38,016 bases of DNA, taken from contig CANPZT010000002.1 of assembly GCA_947589135.1 (NCBI GenBank), forward strand, positions 1-38,016. The letters run 5' to 3'. The translations under genes were made by a program, and so were the position numbers. Origin of the DNA: an uncultured Clostridia bacterium (GTDB lineage Bacteria > Bacillota > Clostridia > TANB77 > CAG-508). How positions within the stretch are numbered: position 1 is the first letter of the stretch; each line of letters begins with the position of its first letter. Under the pieces are notes generated by a model. The model saw only the letters and a list, made by a program, of their open reading frames with translations, searched no databases and was not told where the DNA came from. Positions 24,167 to 34,120 of this stretch are shown one piece after another.

Positions 24167-24330
24167 TTAATTTAGGTTTTATAATAAATTTATTTAACTT
24201 TCTTTAAACTATTTTAAACTATTTTAAATTTTTCTTATTTTTTTCAAATCATTTATTTGCAAAGGATTGCTTCTCTATCCCTTATCGTTTCTTAAGTTGA
24301 AAATTTTAAAAAAATTCATATCATAGCGAA

Positions 24331-24375
<45 letters not shown>

Positions 24376-24418
24376 AAAAACCTTTGTTCTTATAAGACAC
24401 AAAGGTTTTTATTTTTAT
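24376..24418 (+). terminator. original tRNA-Arg terminator
   Basis: A 12-bp perfect stem (24376-24387 with 24399-24410) starts right after the CCA end and is followed by ATTTTTAT. It was left behind with the displaced 3' half of the tRNA. Confidence 0.85.
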
Positions 24419-24439
24419 ATTTTTTAAAATTTGCTTCAT

Positions 24440-26938
24440 TTAATCATCTACAATATCAGGATTATCCTCTAAAATCCTTTTCACAATATCTTGTTTTAAA
24501 TCAAAAGGAATTACATAACCATACAACGATTTTGCCTTTTCCCTTAAAGCCATACATCCCTTATTAACATATATTTTTGCCTTTCCCTTTCCGTTTTTAG
24601 CCTCTTGTACTAAATTTGCTACTGGTGAATGTCCATCAAAAGCAATTACAATTGACTTTCTACGCTCAAAAATTTCATAGTTAAAACTTTTATATATACC
24701 TAATTCTTCACTTTCTGTTGATATGCAAATTCCCTTCACTTGCTTATCTAATAATTTCTCTCTTGTTTCATCTGAAATCATTTTAGGAATAATTGCATCA
24801 ATTTCTATTTTTTTATTATATTCTTTTACTATTTCTACTAAGGCCTTTTCATATCCCTCCATCTGATGACCTATTATAAAGCATACTTTTTTTGGATTTA
24901 TACTACTTATTAATTCTTTTAATATTTTTTCTCCTTCCATCGTCATCTTTGTTGTTTTACCTTTTGAATTAAAACTTCCTCCTGCAATAATAATAGGGAT
25001 TTTATCTTCTGGTAATTTCTTAATTTTATCTTTTAATACTTTTTCTGAATCTAATTTTAAATTTATTCTTAAATCAGTTGTTAATTTACTTGATTTTTTT
25101 GTATTATCCTCTTCTAGTTCTAAAATTGCTTCTCTTATGCTTCTTCCATTTAAAAATTTTTCAAATTTCTTTTGTTTTGACTGGAAATATTTCTTACTAT
25201 TTTGTATAATTTCGTTTTCAACATTTGTCATTTTTTCCAAATCTTTATCTTCTAATCCTATTAAGTTGCTTAATGCTAGTTGCTCTTCTATTGTATCAAC
25301 TCCATAAAGTCCACACCCATCTGTTCCCTGTACACATTTAACACCATAATCTAAATATTTTTTTAATGGATGACGTTCTAATGAATTTAAATTATTTAAT
25401 CTTACATTTGATGTTATTTGAAATTCTAAAACTGTTCCTGATGATTTAATTTCACTAATTAGTATCCTTCCTTTTTCTGAATCTAAGTTAGGAGTATATA
25501 ATCCATGACCTATTCTTATTTTTGGAATAATACATCCTTCTGGTACCGCTTCTTTCACGCATTGAATTGCTTTTAAAACATTGTCTCTTAAGCTATCATT
25601 CTCTCCGGCATGAATTCTTATTGTAAAATTATTATCTTCAAAAATTGCATATTCTACAAGTTCTTTTATAACAGGACTTAATTCACTAATATCATTAATT
25701 TCCTCTCCTATAAAATCACTTCCTACAACATAAGGGCTCTTTGCTACTGCTTTCAATACATCTAAATTTTCTCTCAAATATGTTTCACTTGTTTTTTGGT
25801 CTTTAATAATTGTTAATGGAATCCTTCTAATTGCTGCTAGAAATCTTAATGCTACTCCTGTCTCTTTTTCTATTTTTGGCATTACTTCATGAACTTCTTC
25901 TAAAAATTCAATTGCAGGTAAACCTAGTTTTAATAAATCTGTATTTGCTATTTCAGCATATTCAATTCCTTGTTTTTTATATTCTCTTGCAATCCATAGT
26001 AATTTATCTTGTCTTATATTATTTGTTTCATATTGATTTCCTTTTTCATGATCTTTTAACATTTGTTTTATATAATTAATTATATCCTGTTCAGGAATTT
26101 TATTAATAGCTTCATCATTAAGATTAATTTTGTTTTCGCTCTCTATTCCTTTTGCAAAAATATATCTATATAAATATACTTTTTCTAAGTTTGTAAATAC
26201 TGCTTGCCCATCTTTTAAAATTGCTAAACTAGTCCTTATTTTCTTTATATTATAGTCTGCATTTTCCAAATTGTTTAGAATAAAATCTGCAAAATTAATA
26301 AAAGTATTGTCATCAATTCTTCTTGTTAAATATTTTCCTGTTAATTCTGAAAACTTAAATTGTTTTTCTACAATTTTTCTTTGTTCAAATATCTTTTCTT
26401 CTTGTTGTTTTGTCATTTTTAAATTTAATTTTTTAATGTAATATAAAGGATATTTTATTTGATGTACAATTCCAAGTGCAATTAATACATCTGGAGTAAG
26501 ATTTGCATTCATATGTGTATGTAAATCTGTTTTGAATTTATATTTTTTTAATATATAAGATTTAATAATTGTTTTTTCTATTGGTAATTCATAGTTTTTT
26601 GTTTGTGACATTAATGTTTTTGCAATAGCTGGTATTTTAGCTTTTATTTCAACTTTTCCATTTTCATAAATATTAGCAATTTTAATTCCACCTAATCTAA
26701 ATATGTATACTATTTCATTATCTGCATTAATACTAGCAGGTATTACGTCTTTAATTATTTTCATGTCATTTTCATCTTTAACTATCTCTACTTTACACAA
26801 TTTTGCTAAATTAGTAATTAAATTTCCAGTATTATGATTTGGCGTTCTTAATATATAATTAATCTCATCTTGATTTTCTTTATACAATTCCACAATGATA
26901 TCTTTTTCTTTATCTAAATAAAATTTATTTAATAACAT
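24440..26938 (-). CDS. large adenosine-deaminase-family protein with extra N- and C-terminal domains
   Basis: 832 aa, far longer than a housekeeping adenosine deaminase (~330-350). Residues ~1-130 are an unrecognised N-terminal domain. The deaminase barrel runs from ~135 to ~600: DLHTHMNANL (metal His-x-His), RIHAGEN (metal His and catalytic Glu region), RIGHGLY, TSNVRLNN, and GTDGCGLYGVD (metal Asp). The C-terminal ~200 residues (IPIIIAGGSFNSKGK, KVCFIIGHQMEGYEKAL, IDAIIPKMIS, KGICISTESEELG, KSIVIAFDG) look like a Rossmann-type nucleotide-binding domain, perhaps SLOG-like. A nucleotide- or signal-processing role is possible; the substrate is unknown. It is the first host gene beyond the attachment site. 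Confidence 0.75.
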   Translation of the reverse strand: MLLNKFYLDKEKDIIVELYKENQDEINYILRTPNHNTGNLITNLAKLCKVEIVKDENDMKIIKDVIPASINADNEIVYIFRLGGIKIANIYENGKVEIKAKIPAIAKTLMSQTKNYELPIEKTIIKSYILKKYKFKTDLHTHMNANLTPDVLIALGIVHQIKYPLYYIKKLNLKMTKQQEEKIFEQRKIVEKQFKFSELTGKYLTRRIDDNTFINFADFILNNLENADYNIKKIRTSLAILKDGQAVFTNLEKVYLYRYIFAKGIESENKINLNDEAINKIPEQDIINYIKQMLKDHEKGNQYETNNIRQDKLLWIAREYKKQGIEYAEIANTDLLKLGLPAIEFLEEVHEVMPKIEKETGVALRFLAAIRRIPLTIIKDQKTSETYLRENLDVLKAVAKSPYVVGSDFIGEEINDISELSPVIKELVEYAIFEDNNFTIRIHAGENDSLRDNVLKAIQCVKEAVPEGCIIPKIRIGHGLYTPNLDSEKGRILISEIKSSGTVLEFQITSNVRLNNLNSLERHPLKKYLDYGVKCVQGTDGCGLYGVDTIEEQLALSNLIGLEDKDLEKMTNVENEIIQNSKKYFQSKQKKFEKFLNGRSIREAILELEEDNTKKSSKLTTDLRINLKLDSEKVLKDKIKKLPEDKIPIIIAGGSFNSKGKTTKMTMEGEKILKELISSINPKKVCFIIGHQMEGYEKALVEIVKEYNKKIEIDAIIPKMISDETREKLLDKQVKGICISTESEELGIYKSFNYEIFERRKSIVIAFDGHSPVANLVQEAKNGKGKAKIYVNKGCMALREKAKSLYGYVIPFDLKQDIVKRILEDNPDIVDD

Positions 26939-26947
26939 TTTTTTTTG

Positions 26948-26986
26948 TATAAAATATTTAATAACTTAAATATTTTATATTCTCCT
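26948..26986 (-). promoter_or_regulatory. 14-bp perfect hairpin between the Shine-Dalgarno and the start codon
   Basis: The Shine-Dalgarno AGGAGA (26986-26981) is followed by a perfect 14-bp stem (26979-26966 with 26961-26948) with a 4-nt loop, then 9 nt to the ATG at 26938. The linear distance is too long for initiation; folding brings it to about 10 nt. Confidence 0.6.
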
Positions 26987-27145
26987 TTCTATATTTTACT
27001 TTTTGCTGATTTTATCATATATATTTTATAATTTCAATTTAGATTTTCTTTATTTTTTAATAATATCTATTTTATAACTTAAAATCTTTATTTAATATTT
27101 TATCATATTGACTTATCTTTTCCATATATTAGTAAGGGGGTGTTT

Positions 27146-28210
27146 ATGTTGTTTATTAAAACTATAAAAATCAGTAAAAAAATAATAATATTTACAACTA
27201 TTTTAATTTTTTTACTAGCCTCTATTATTTTATTTTATTCTTTTGCTAATACTGATTCATCAAATAATGATAACAATTTAAATATATCTGATAATTCTAC
27301 CAATTCTCATAATTCTGATGAAAATGACAATTCCGATAAAAAAAATGATTTTATTAAATGGGTCGATTTTAATGTAACATATGAGTTATTAGATAAAACA
27401 GCAAAATTAGATATTGATTCACATACTCAAAATTCTAATATAAAATATAATTGGATTGAACTCCTAGCTTATTTAGCTTGTAAGAATGGTGGCAACTTTA
27501 AAAATTTTAAACAAAAAGATTTAGATACATTACTATCTGAACTTCAAAAAGGTAAAACAATAGAAGATTTAACAAAAAATAATAAATATTACTCTTATTA
27601 TTATGAAAGTTATTCAGCTGCTTTAGGTGGTTTTATTGGTAACTATACAGTTGAAACAGAATTAGAAGATGGAACCAAAACATCTGAAGAAAAATATGGA
27701 TTAAAAGCTTTTTTGCCTATCGCTAAAAACTATGCATTTAGCCATTATGATGATTTCGGAAATAGCAGATCTTATGGATTTAAAAGGACTCATTTAGGAA
27801 ATGATTTAATGGGTAGTATTGGAACTCCAATTATAGCAGTTGAATCAGGAACAATAGAGCACTTAGGTTGGAATCAGTATGGCGGTTGGAGAATTGGAAT
27901 TAGAAGCTTTGATAAAAAAAGATATTATTATTATGCACATTTAAGAAAAAATCATCCTTATGCGGAAGGATTAGAAGAAGGGTATACTGTAAAAGCAGGA
28001 GAAATAATTGGATATCTTGGAATGACTGGATATAGTATAAAAGAAAATGTAAATAATATAAATGTTCCTCATTTACATTTTGGAATACAACTAGTTTTTG
28101 ATGAGTCACAAATAGATAGTGCAAATGAAGTATGGATTGATGTTTATAATATTATTGAATTTTTAAAGAAAAATCGCTCTAAAGGAATCAAAAGTGATAC
28201 GTCTTTTTGA
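27146..28210 (+). CDS. M23 family metallopeptidase, membrane-anchored
   Basis: 354 aa. An N-terminal membrane helix (IIIFTTILIFLLASIILFYSF) is followed by an S/N/D-rich linker, a helical region (~75-190) and a C-terminal M23 domain. Zinc-binding motifs are visible: HLGNDLMG (H-x(3)-D) and PHLHFGIQ (H-x-H), with IAVESGTIEHLGWNQYGG between. It cleaves peptidoglycan cross-links outside the membrane. The start is the ATG at 27146 behind AAGGGGGTG; the GTG at 27140 lies inside that RBS. Chromosomal, with no in-frame CGG, so its intact HxxxD region serves as a contrast to the ICE M23 gene. Confidence 0.85.
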   Translation: MLFIKTIKISKKIIIFTTILIFLLASIILFYSFANTDSSNNDNNLNISDNSTNSHNSDENDNSDKKNDFIKWVDFNVTYELLDKTAKLDIDSHTQNSNIKYNWIELLAYLACKNGGNFKNFKQKDLDTLLSELQKGKTIEDLTKNNKYYSYYYESYSAALGGFIGNYTVETELEDGTKTSEEKYGLKAFLPIAKNYAFSHYDDFGNSRSYGFKRTHLGNDLMGSIGTPIIAVESGTIEHLGWNQYGGWRIGIRSFDKKRYYYYAHLRKNHPYAEGLEEGYTVKAGEIIGYLGMTGYSIKENVNNINVPHLHFGIQLVFDESQIDSANEVWIDVYNIIEFLKKNRSKGIKSDTSF

Positions 28211-28232
28211 TACACTTTTATATATGATTTAT

Positions 28233-28414
28233 TTCAAATGTAATTAATAAATTTATCTAATGATGAATGCTAGTGAAATTATATTACAAATTATTTAGTT
28301 AACAAATGGGAGAATCTCAAACTTGCTTTGAGAGAGGCATATTTGTTAACTATAGAATTTGTTTATAATGTAGCGTAGCCGAAGAATTAGATAAATTTAT
28401 TAATTACATTTGAA
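28233..28414. repeat. 182-bp inverted-repeat element with nested hairpins
   Basis: Perfect 29-bp terminal inverted repeats (28233-28261 and 28386-28414) enclose a second perfect 11-bp pair (28297-28307 and 28341-28351) and a central 7-bp stem with a 5-nt loop (28315-28321 and 28327-28333). The arms between also pair partly. No ORF. It may be a MITE-like insertion or a long structured RNA or terminator between the convergent M23 and htrA genes. Confidence 0.75.
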
Positions 28415-28460
28415 TTTTTATAAAATATTAGTGTATTAAAAATTCCCATCCCTTTTAACA

Positions 28461-29597
28461 TTATTTTTTTCCTAATATTAAAGTTATTTCTTTATTAATT
28501 TTTCCTCTTTTTATTTGTAATTTTACTTGTTCCCCCGGATTTTTAGTATGAATATATTCTCTTAATTCATTCATTGTATTCAATTCTTTAGAGTCTATAT
28601 TTGTAATAATATCTCCTTCTTTTAATTCTGTATTGTCAGCTGGTCCATTTTTTGTAATTTGTGCCACATATATTCCTTTTTCTAAATTAATATTAAAAGT
28701 TGAATCCATATATGGTATAACTTCCTTATCATATGCATAAATTCCAATTGTTGCTTCTTGATATTGTCCTGTATTTTTAAAGCTTTCTATAATTGGTTTT
28801 ACAATATTTATTGGAATTGCAAACCCTATTCCTTCTGCTGATGATATTTTTACTGTATTTATTCCTATTACTTCACCATTAGGATAAATTAGTGGCCCAC
28901 CACTATTTCCTGGATTAATTGTTGCATCTGTTTGAATTAAATCTGTCATATATGATAATTTATTTTCTTCTTCTATTTTTATGGTTCTATTTTTTGCGCT
29001 AATAATTCCTGATGTTACTGTTCTTCTAAATTCAAAACCAATTGGATTTCCTATTGCATATACAGTTTCTCCTACTCGTATCTTACTAGAATCACCTAAA
29101 TCAACATATTTTAAATTTTTTGCATTTATTTTTGTAATTGATAAATCTAAATCTGAATCACTCCACATTACTATTCCATCATAATTATTTCCACTTTCTA
29201 AAGTAATATAGCATTTACTATATTTTTCACCTGTAACATGTTCATTACTAAGAATATATCCATTATCACTTACAATAATACCTGTCCCTATTCCTAATTC
29301 ATTTTCCGTACTTTTACTTAAAATAGTACTTCCTGTATTTTTTAATTTTGAAATTCCTACTACTTTTTCCGTTGTTTCTTCAATTATATCTGCAACTTTT
29401 TTACTATTTTCTTCTTCTTTTTCCACAGTTTCTTCTCTAATTGTGGATTGTATTCTTTGTGTTTCATATGAATTGTCACTTATTTCTATTCTGTTGTATG
29501 TAGCATACATATAAAACCCTAATATCCATAAAAACATTATAATTCCAAAAATAATTAAAATTCTTTTTTGTTTATTTTGTTTTTTATTTTTTCTCAA
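28461..29597 (-). CDS. htrA: HtrA/DegP-type S1C serine protease with one PDZ domain
   Basis: About 378 aa. A basic N terminus with a membrane anchor (ILIIFGIIMFLWILGFYMYA) precedes a linker and the trypsin-like domain. The catalytic triad is His in SNEHVTG, Asp in WSDSDLDLSI and Ser in NPGNSGGPLI. A C-terminal PDZ domain (~285-375: YVAQITKNGPADNTELKEGD) follows. It degrades misfolded exported proteins at the cell surface. The TTG at 29597 is preferred: GAGGTG lies just upstream, while the TTG at 29612 would start inside it. It is divergent from the NRPS gene. Confidence 0.88.
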   Translation of the reverse strand: MRKNKKQNKQKRILIIFGIIMFLWILGFYMYATYNRIEISDNSYETQRIQSTIREETVEKEEENSKKVADIIEETTEKVVGISKLKNTGSTILSKSTENELGIGTGIIVSDNGYILSNEHVTGEKYSKCYITLESGNNYDGIVMWSDSDLDLSITKINAKNLKYVDLGDSSKIRVGETVYAIGNPIGFEFRRTVTSGIISAKNRTIKIEEENKLSYMTDLIQTDATINPGNSGGPLIYPNGEVIGINTVKISSAEGIGFAIPINIVKPIIESFKNTGQYQEATIGIYAYDKEVIPYMDSTFNINLEKGIYVAQITKNGPADNTELKEGDIITNIDSKELNTMNELREYIHTKNPGEQVKLQIKRGKINKEITLILGKK

Positions 29598-29767
29598 AAT
29601 ATGACACCTCAAAAATAGTTTTTCCCAATGCTATTTTTTTAAACATTTTTACTATTAAATTATTGCAATTTATTATACGCTATTAGTAAAATATTAATAT
29701 ATTCTTTATTTATAGCAATCCCTACAGCCAAATAAATTATAGATTATAACATTAAATCGCTATTCTA

Positions 29768-29797
29768 TTGACATTTTTGTTTAAAAAAATATATAAT
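29768..29797 (+). promoter_or_regulatory. sigma-A type promoter of the NRPS operon
   Basis: TTGACA (29768-29773) and TATAAT (29792-29797), both perfect, with an 18-bp spacer. They lie about 30 bp before the ATG at 29828 and its RBS AAAGGTGA. This implies a short leader and strong basal transcription. Confidence 0.75.
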
Positions 29798-29827
29798 TTG
29801 ACTAGATAATTAATAAAGGTGAATATT

Positions 29828-32800
29828 ATGGAAAATGAATTATATAATTTAACAAATCCTCAAAAAAGTATTTGGAATACAGAGTTATTTTTCAATGGTA
29901 CTAATATAAATAATATTTGTGGCACAATTAATTTATATGAACCACTAAACTTGAAAATTTTGAAAAAAGCATTACAACTAATAGTTGATGAAAATGACAA
30001 TTTTCACACAAATTTTGTATTAAAAGACGGAATAGTATTTCAATCTTTTAATAATAAAATAAATTTAAATATAGATATTGTAGAAATTAATAATGAACAA
30101 GAATTACATGAACTTGAAAATAATATAATATCTCATATCTTTAATATTTTAAACTCTGACTTATTTAGTATGACCATATTCAAATATCCAGATTCAACAG
30201 GGGGCGTAATTGTTCATATACATCATATTATTTCTGATTCCTGGACTTTAGGGTTAATTGCAAAAGAAATTGTAAACAAATATTATGCACTTTGTAATAA
30301 TACACCTATACAAACTAAAAATTATTCATATATAAATTATATAAATTCAGAAAAAAGTTATATTGAAAGTTCTAAATACATAAAAGACAAGGAATTCTGG
30401 CAAAAATATTTAAAAGATTTACCAGAACCTGTCACAATACCTAACAAATCAAATTTCAATAATGACTTTTCTTCTATCGGAAAAAGGAAAATATTTAAAT
30501 TAGATAATAAATACATCAAGAAAATAAAAGAATTTTGTGATATATATCATACTTCTTTATTTAGTTTTCTTATGTGTATTTATTCTATTTATATTGGAAA
30601 AGTTAATAATTCTACCGATTTTATTTTAGGAACTCCAATTTTAAATAGAATAAATTCTATACAAAAAAATACGATGGGAATGTTTATTAATACAATTCCT
30701 TTCAGAGTAAAAATAGAAGATGATTATAGTTTTATATATCTTTTAAATAACTTGTCTTTGAATTTTACTTCTCTTTTAAGGCATCAAAAACATTCTTACC
30801 AATATATATTAGAAGATTTAAGAAAAGAAGATCCAAAAATTCCTAACTTATATCAGATTTTGTTATCTTACCAAATTACTCAAATAAAAACTGATGATGA
30901 CATGAAGTATTCATCAGAGTGGAATTTTAATGGAAATGTTGCAGATGATATAGATATTCATTTCTTTGATTTGAACGATTGTGGTAGTATAAATATAGCA
31001 TATGATTATAAAACTTCAAAATATACAGATGAAGACATTACAGATATGCATTTTAGAATTTTACATATCATCTCTCAAGTAATTAATAATCCTGGCGTTT
31101 TCATTAGGGAAATCTCAATTACAACACCTAAAGAACTACAAGAAATTTTATCACTTTCTAGTAAAAATGATTGTGCCTATCCAAGTGATAAAACAATATC
31201 TCAACTATTTGAAGAACAAGTAAAACTTACACCAAATAATATTGCTGTAAAATTCAAAAATAAATCTTTAACATATGATGAATTAAATAGAAAATCAAAT
31301 AAAGTAGCACATTTTTTAAGAAACCTAGGAATTAAAGCAAATGATGTTGTTGCTATTAGACTAAATAAATCTCTTGAAATGGTAATAGGAATATTAGGAA
31401 TTATAAAAGCTGGAGGATGTTATTTACCAATTGACTTATCTTATCCTCAAGAAAGAGTATCTTTTATGTTAGAAGATAGTAATGCAAAGCTTTTTCTTAC
31501 AAATGAATTGCATAAGGATGATTTAGAGATTAACATTCCTTATTATTTATTAGATAACTCTTTTGATAATGAAAATTCTTCTAATTCAGAGGAAAACCTA
31601 GAATGTATTAATTCACCTGAAGATTTAATTTATATTATATATACATCTGGATCAACTGGTACTCCAAAAGGAGTTATGTTATGCCATAGAAATATTGTAC
31701 GCCTAATAAAAAATAAAGATTTCCAATTTGATTTTAATGAAGATGATGTTTGGACAATGTTCCATTCAGTAGCTTTTGATTTTTCAGTTTGGGAATTATA
31801 TGCATGCTTATTATATGGTTCAAAGTTAATTTTAGTACCAGAAACAACTGCAAAAGATCCTAAGAAATTTTTGCAATTATTGAGAGATGAAAAAGTAACA
31901 ATTTTAAATCAAACTCCTACTTATTTTTATAATTTACTAGATAGAGAATTGTTAAATGAAGATTCTACTTTATGTATTAGATATATTATATTTGGTGGAG
32001 AGGCTTTAAAGCCAAATCTAATAAAGCCATGGAAAGAAAAATATCCTTCTACAAAACTTATTAATATGTATGGAATTACTGAAACTACTGTGCATGTAAC
32101 ATTCAAAGAACTAAACGAGCAAGACTTACTATTATCTGACTCTAATATTGGAAAACCTATACCTACTTTGAAAGCATATGTAATGGATAAATACTTACAT
32201 ATATTGCCATATGGAATAGAAGGAGAAATGTGTGTAAGTGGTTTAGGAGTATGTAAAGGATATCTAAATAGACCAGAATTAAATGAAGAAAAATTTGTTG
32301 TCAATCCATATAATCCAGATGAGATTTTATACCATTCTGCTGATACTGCTATTCTTGATAAAAATGGAGATTTACATTATTTAGGTAGAATTGATAATCA
32401 AGTAAAAATAAGAGGATTTCGTATTGAAATTGGAGAAATAGAAACAAAATTATTAAAACATCCAAATATATCAAAATGTGTTGTTCTGCCTAAAAAAAAT
32501 GGAGATACAGATTCATATTTAGTAGCATATATCGTTGCTGATGAAGAATTATCTTCTAATGATTTAAAATTATATATTTCAAAACTTGTCCCTGAATATA
32601 TGATTCCTAGCTTTTTTGTATTTTTGAATAAAATGCCACTTACAAGCAATGGAAAAATAGACAGAAAAAAACTTTTAAATATGCAAATAAAAACCGAATC
32701 TAATACAAAATATATGGCTCCTAGAAATGATTTTGAGAAAACATTTTTAAAAATTTTGGAAAGCTCATTAAATATTTCTAATGTGGGAATAGATGACAAT

Positions 32801-34102
32801 ATTTTGGAACTTGGAGCAGACTCTCTAACTCTAATGAAGATTACTATTAAATTATTAGAAAAAAATTATATTGTTAACATACAAGATATATACGAATTTA
32901 AAACAATTAGAGGTATTTCAGATAATTTCACATTACCAAAAAAATCTAGTATTTATCAAAAAACAATTTCTGATAATAATCTATATTATAACTTTGAAGA
33001 GAGTTTTTCAAAATCAAAAATTGATGTAAAAAATATACTTCTTACTGGTTCTACTGGATTTTTGGGAATTCATATTCTTTATAATTTAATAAATAAAACG
33101 AATTCTAACATTTATTGTTTAATTCGTAGTAAAAATGGTCAAAGCCCAAAAGATAGATTGATACAAAAATTACGTTTTTATTTTAATGAAGATATTATTC
33201 AATTTATAGATAAAAGAATTCATGTAATATCTTCTGACATTTCAACACATCAATTTGGATTAGATGATAGAGAGTATAGAAATTTAGGTAAAAAAATTGA
33301 TTTAGTAATTCATTCAGCTGCCATTGTTGACCACTATGGAAATAGTGATTTATTCGAGTTGATTAATGTAACTGGTACTATTAATATTATAGAATTTTGT
33401 AAAAAGTTTTCTATATATCTTAATCATATTTCTACAACATCTATCTCAGCTTCTATTCCAGATGCACAAAAAGTAATAAAATTTGATGAACATACATTAT
33501 ATATTGGTCAAAATTATGAAGAAAATATTTATATAAAAACAAAATTTACAGCAGAATATAAAATATGGGAAGCAATTAATTCTGGTATGAAAATCTCTGT
33601 TTATCGTTTAGGAAACATTACGGCGAGATATTCAGACGGAGTATTTCAAGAAAATGATGACAAAAATGCATTTTTAAATAGAGTTATTACTCTTTCAAAA
33701 CTAAATAAGCTTCCTGAATCTTTCTCAAACTTTAAAGTAGATTTAAGCCCTGTTGATATATGTGCATCTATAATAACATCATCAATTTATTATAAAAGTA
33801 GCTATTCAAAAGTATTTCATATATACAATAATAAACAAATACCTATAATAGAATTAATAAAAACTATCAAAAAAGCCAATAAAGAAATATCTATTGTTTC
33901 TGATGAAGATTTTTATAAATATATAAAAAATAAATCTGATATTTTAGGTATTATAAATGACTTAACAAGTAATATTTCAAAATATAACTCAAATATTGCT
34001 ATAAAAAATAACTTTACGATTAATTATATGAAAAATTTCAATTTAGCTTGGCCTAAAATAGATGAAAATTATTTAACTAATTTTTTTGAAAAATATATTT
34101 AA
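29828..34102 (+). CDS. single-module NRPS (C-A-T-R), predicted threonine-activating, reductive release
   Basis: 1424 aa from the ATG at 29828. Domains: condensation ~1-430 (HHIISDSW, intact HHxxxD); adenylation ~455-945 (IYTSGSTGTPKG, YGITETT, GRIDNQVKIRGFRIEIGE, NGKIDRK); carrier ~975-1050 (LGADSLTLM, phosphopantetheine Ser); thioester reductase ~1065-1424 (LLTGSTGFLG, YIKTK). Pocket residues read by position from the A4-A8 region are D-F-W-N-I-G-M-V-H plus the A10 Lys, identical to the known threonine code. With a condensation domain first, the likely product is an N-acylated threonine released as aldehyde or alcohol. No phosphopantetheinyl transferase or tailoring gene is in the window. 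The histidine kinase starts 18 nt downstream. Confidence 0.9.
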   Translation: MENELYNLTNPQKSIWNTELFFNGTNINNICGTINLYEPLNLKILKKALQLIVDENDNFHTNFVLKDGIVFQSFNNKINLNIDIVEINNEQELHELENNIISHIFNILNSDLFSMTIFKYPDSTGGVIVHIHHIISDSWTLGLIAKEIVNKYYALCNNTPIQTKNYSYINYINSEKSYIESSKYIKDKEFWQKYLKDLPEPVTIPNKSNFNNDFSSIGKRKIFKLDNKYIKKIKEFCDIYHTSLFSFLMCIYSIYIGKVNNSTDFILGTPILNRINSIQKNTMGMFINTIPFRVKIEDDYSFIYLLNNLSLNFTSLLRHQKHSYQYILEDLRKEDPKIPNLYQILLSYQITQIKTDDDMKYSSEWNFNGNVADDIDIHFFDLNDCGSINIAYDYKTSKYTDEDITDMHFRILHIISQVINNPGVFIREISITTPKELQEILSLSSKNDCAYPSDKTISQLFEEQVKLTPNNIAVKFKNKSLTYDELNRKSNKVAHFLRNLGIKANDVVAIRLNKSLEMVIGILGIIKAGGCYLPIDLSYPQERVSFMLEDSNAKLFLTNELHKDDLEINIPYYLLDNSFDNENSSNSEENLECINSPEDLIYIIYTSGSTGTPKGVMLCHRNIVRLIKNKDFQFDFNEDDVWTMFHSVAFDFSVWELYACLLYGSKLILVPETTAKDPKKFLQLLRDEKVTILNQTPTYFYNLLDRELLNEDSTLCIRYIIFGGEALKPNLIKPWKEKYPSTKLINMYGITETTVHVTFKELNEQDLLLSDSNIGKPIPTLKAYVMDKYLHILPYGIEGEMCVSGLGVCKGYLNRPELNEEKFVVNPYNPDEILYHSADTAILDKNGDLHYLGRIDNQVKIRGFRIEIGEIETKLLKHPNISKCVVLPKKNGDTDSYLVAYIVADEELSSNDLKLYISKLVPEYMIPSFFVFLNKMPLTSNGKIDRKKLLNMQIKTESNTKYMAPRNDFEKTFLKILESSLNISNVGIDDNILELGADSLTLMKITIKLLEKNYIVNIQDIYEFKTIRGISDNFTLPKKSSIYQKTISDNNLYYNFEESFSKSKIDVKNILLTGSTGFLGIHILYNLINKTNSNIYCLIRSKNGQSPKDRLIQKLRFYFNEDIIQFIDKRIHVISSDISTHQFGLDDREYRNLGKKIDLVIHSAAIVDHYGNSDLFELINVTGTINIIEFCKKFSIYLNHISTTSISASIPDAQKVIKFDEHTLYIGQNYEENIYIKTKFTAEYKIWEAINSGMKISVYRLGNITARYSDGVFQENDDKNAFLNRVITLSKLNKLPESFSNFKVDLSPVDICASIITSSIYYKSSYSKVFHIYNNKQIPIIELIKTIKKANKEISIVSDEDFYKYIKNKSDILGIINDLTSNISKYNSNIAIKNNFTINYMKNFNLAWPKIDENYLTNFFEKYI

Positions 34103-34120
34103 TAAAGGAGATTATTAATA

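Noticed and set aside
23927..24175. 82-aa plus-strand ORF
   Set aside because: It overlaps the DUF3789 gene and the G/C-run array, has no RBS and shows no protein-like pattern.
24440..26938. RADAR-type defence system
   Set aside because: There is no RdrA-like ATPase neighbour. Only size and deaminase motifs are shared, so I do not call it a defence gene.
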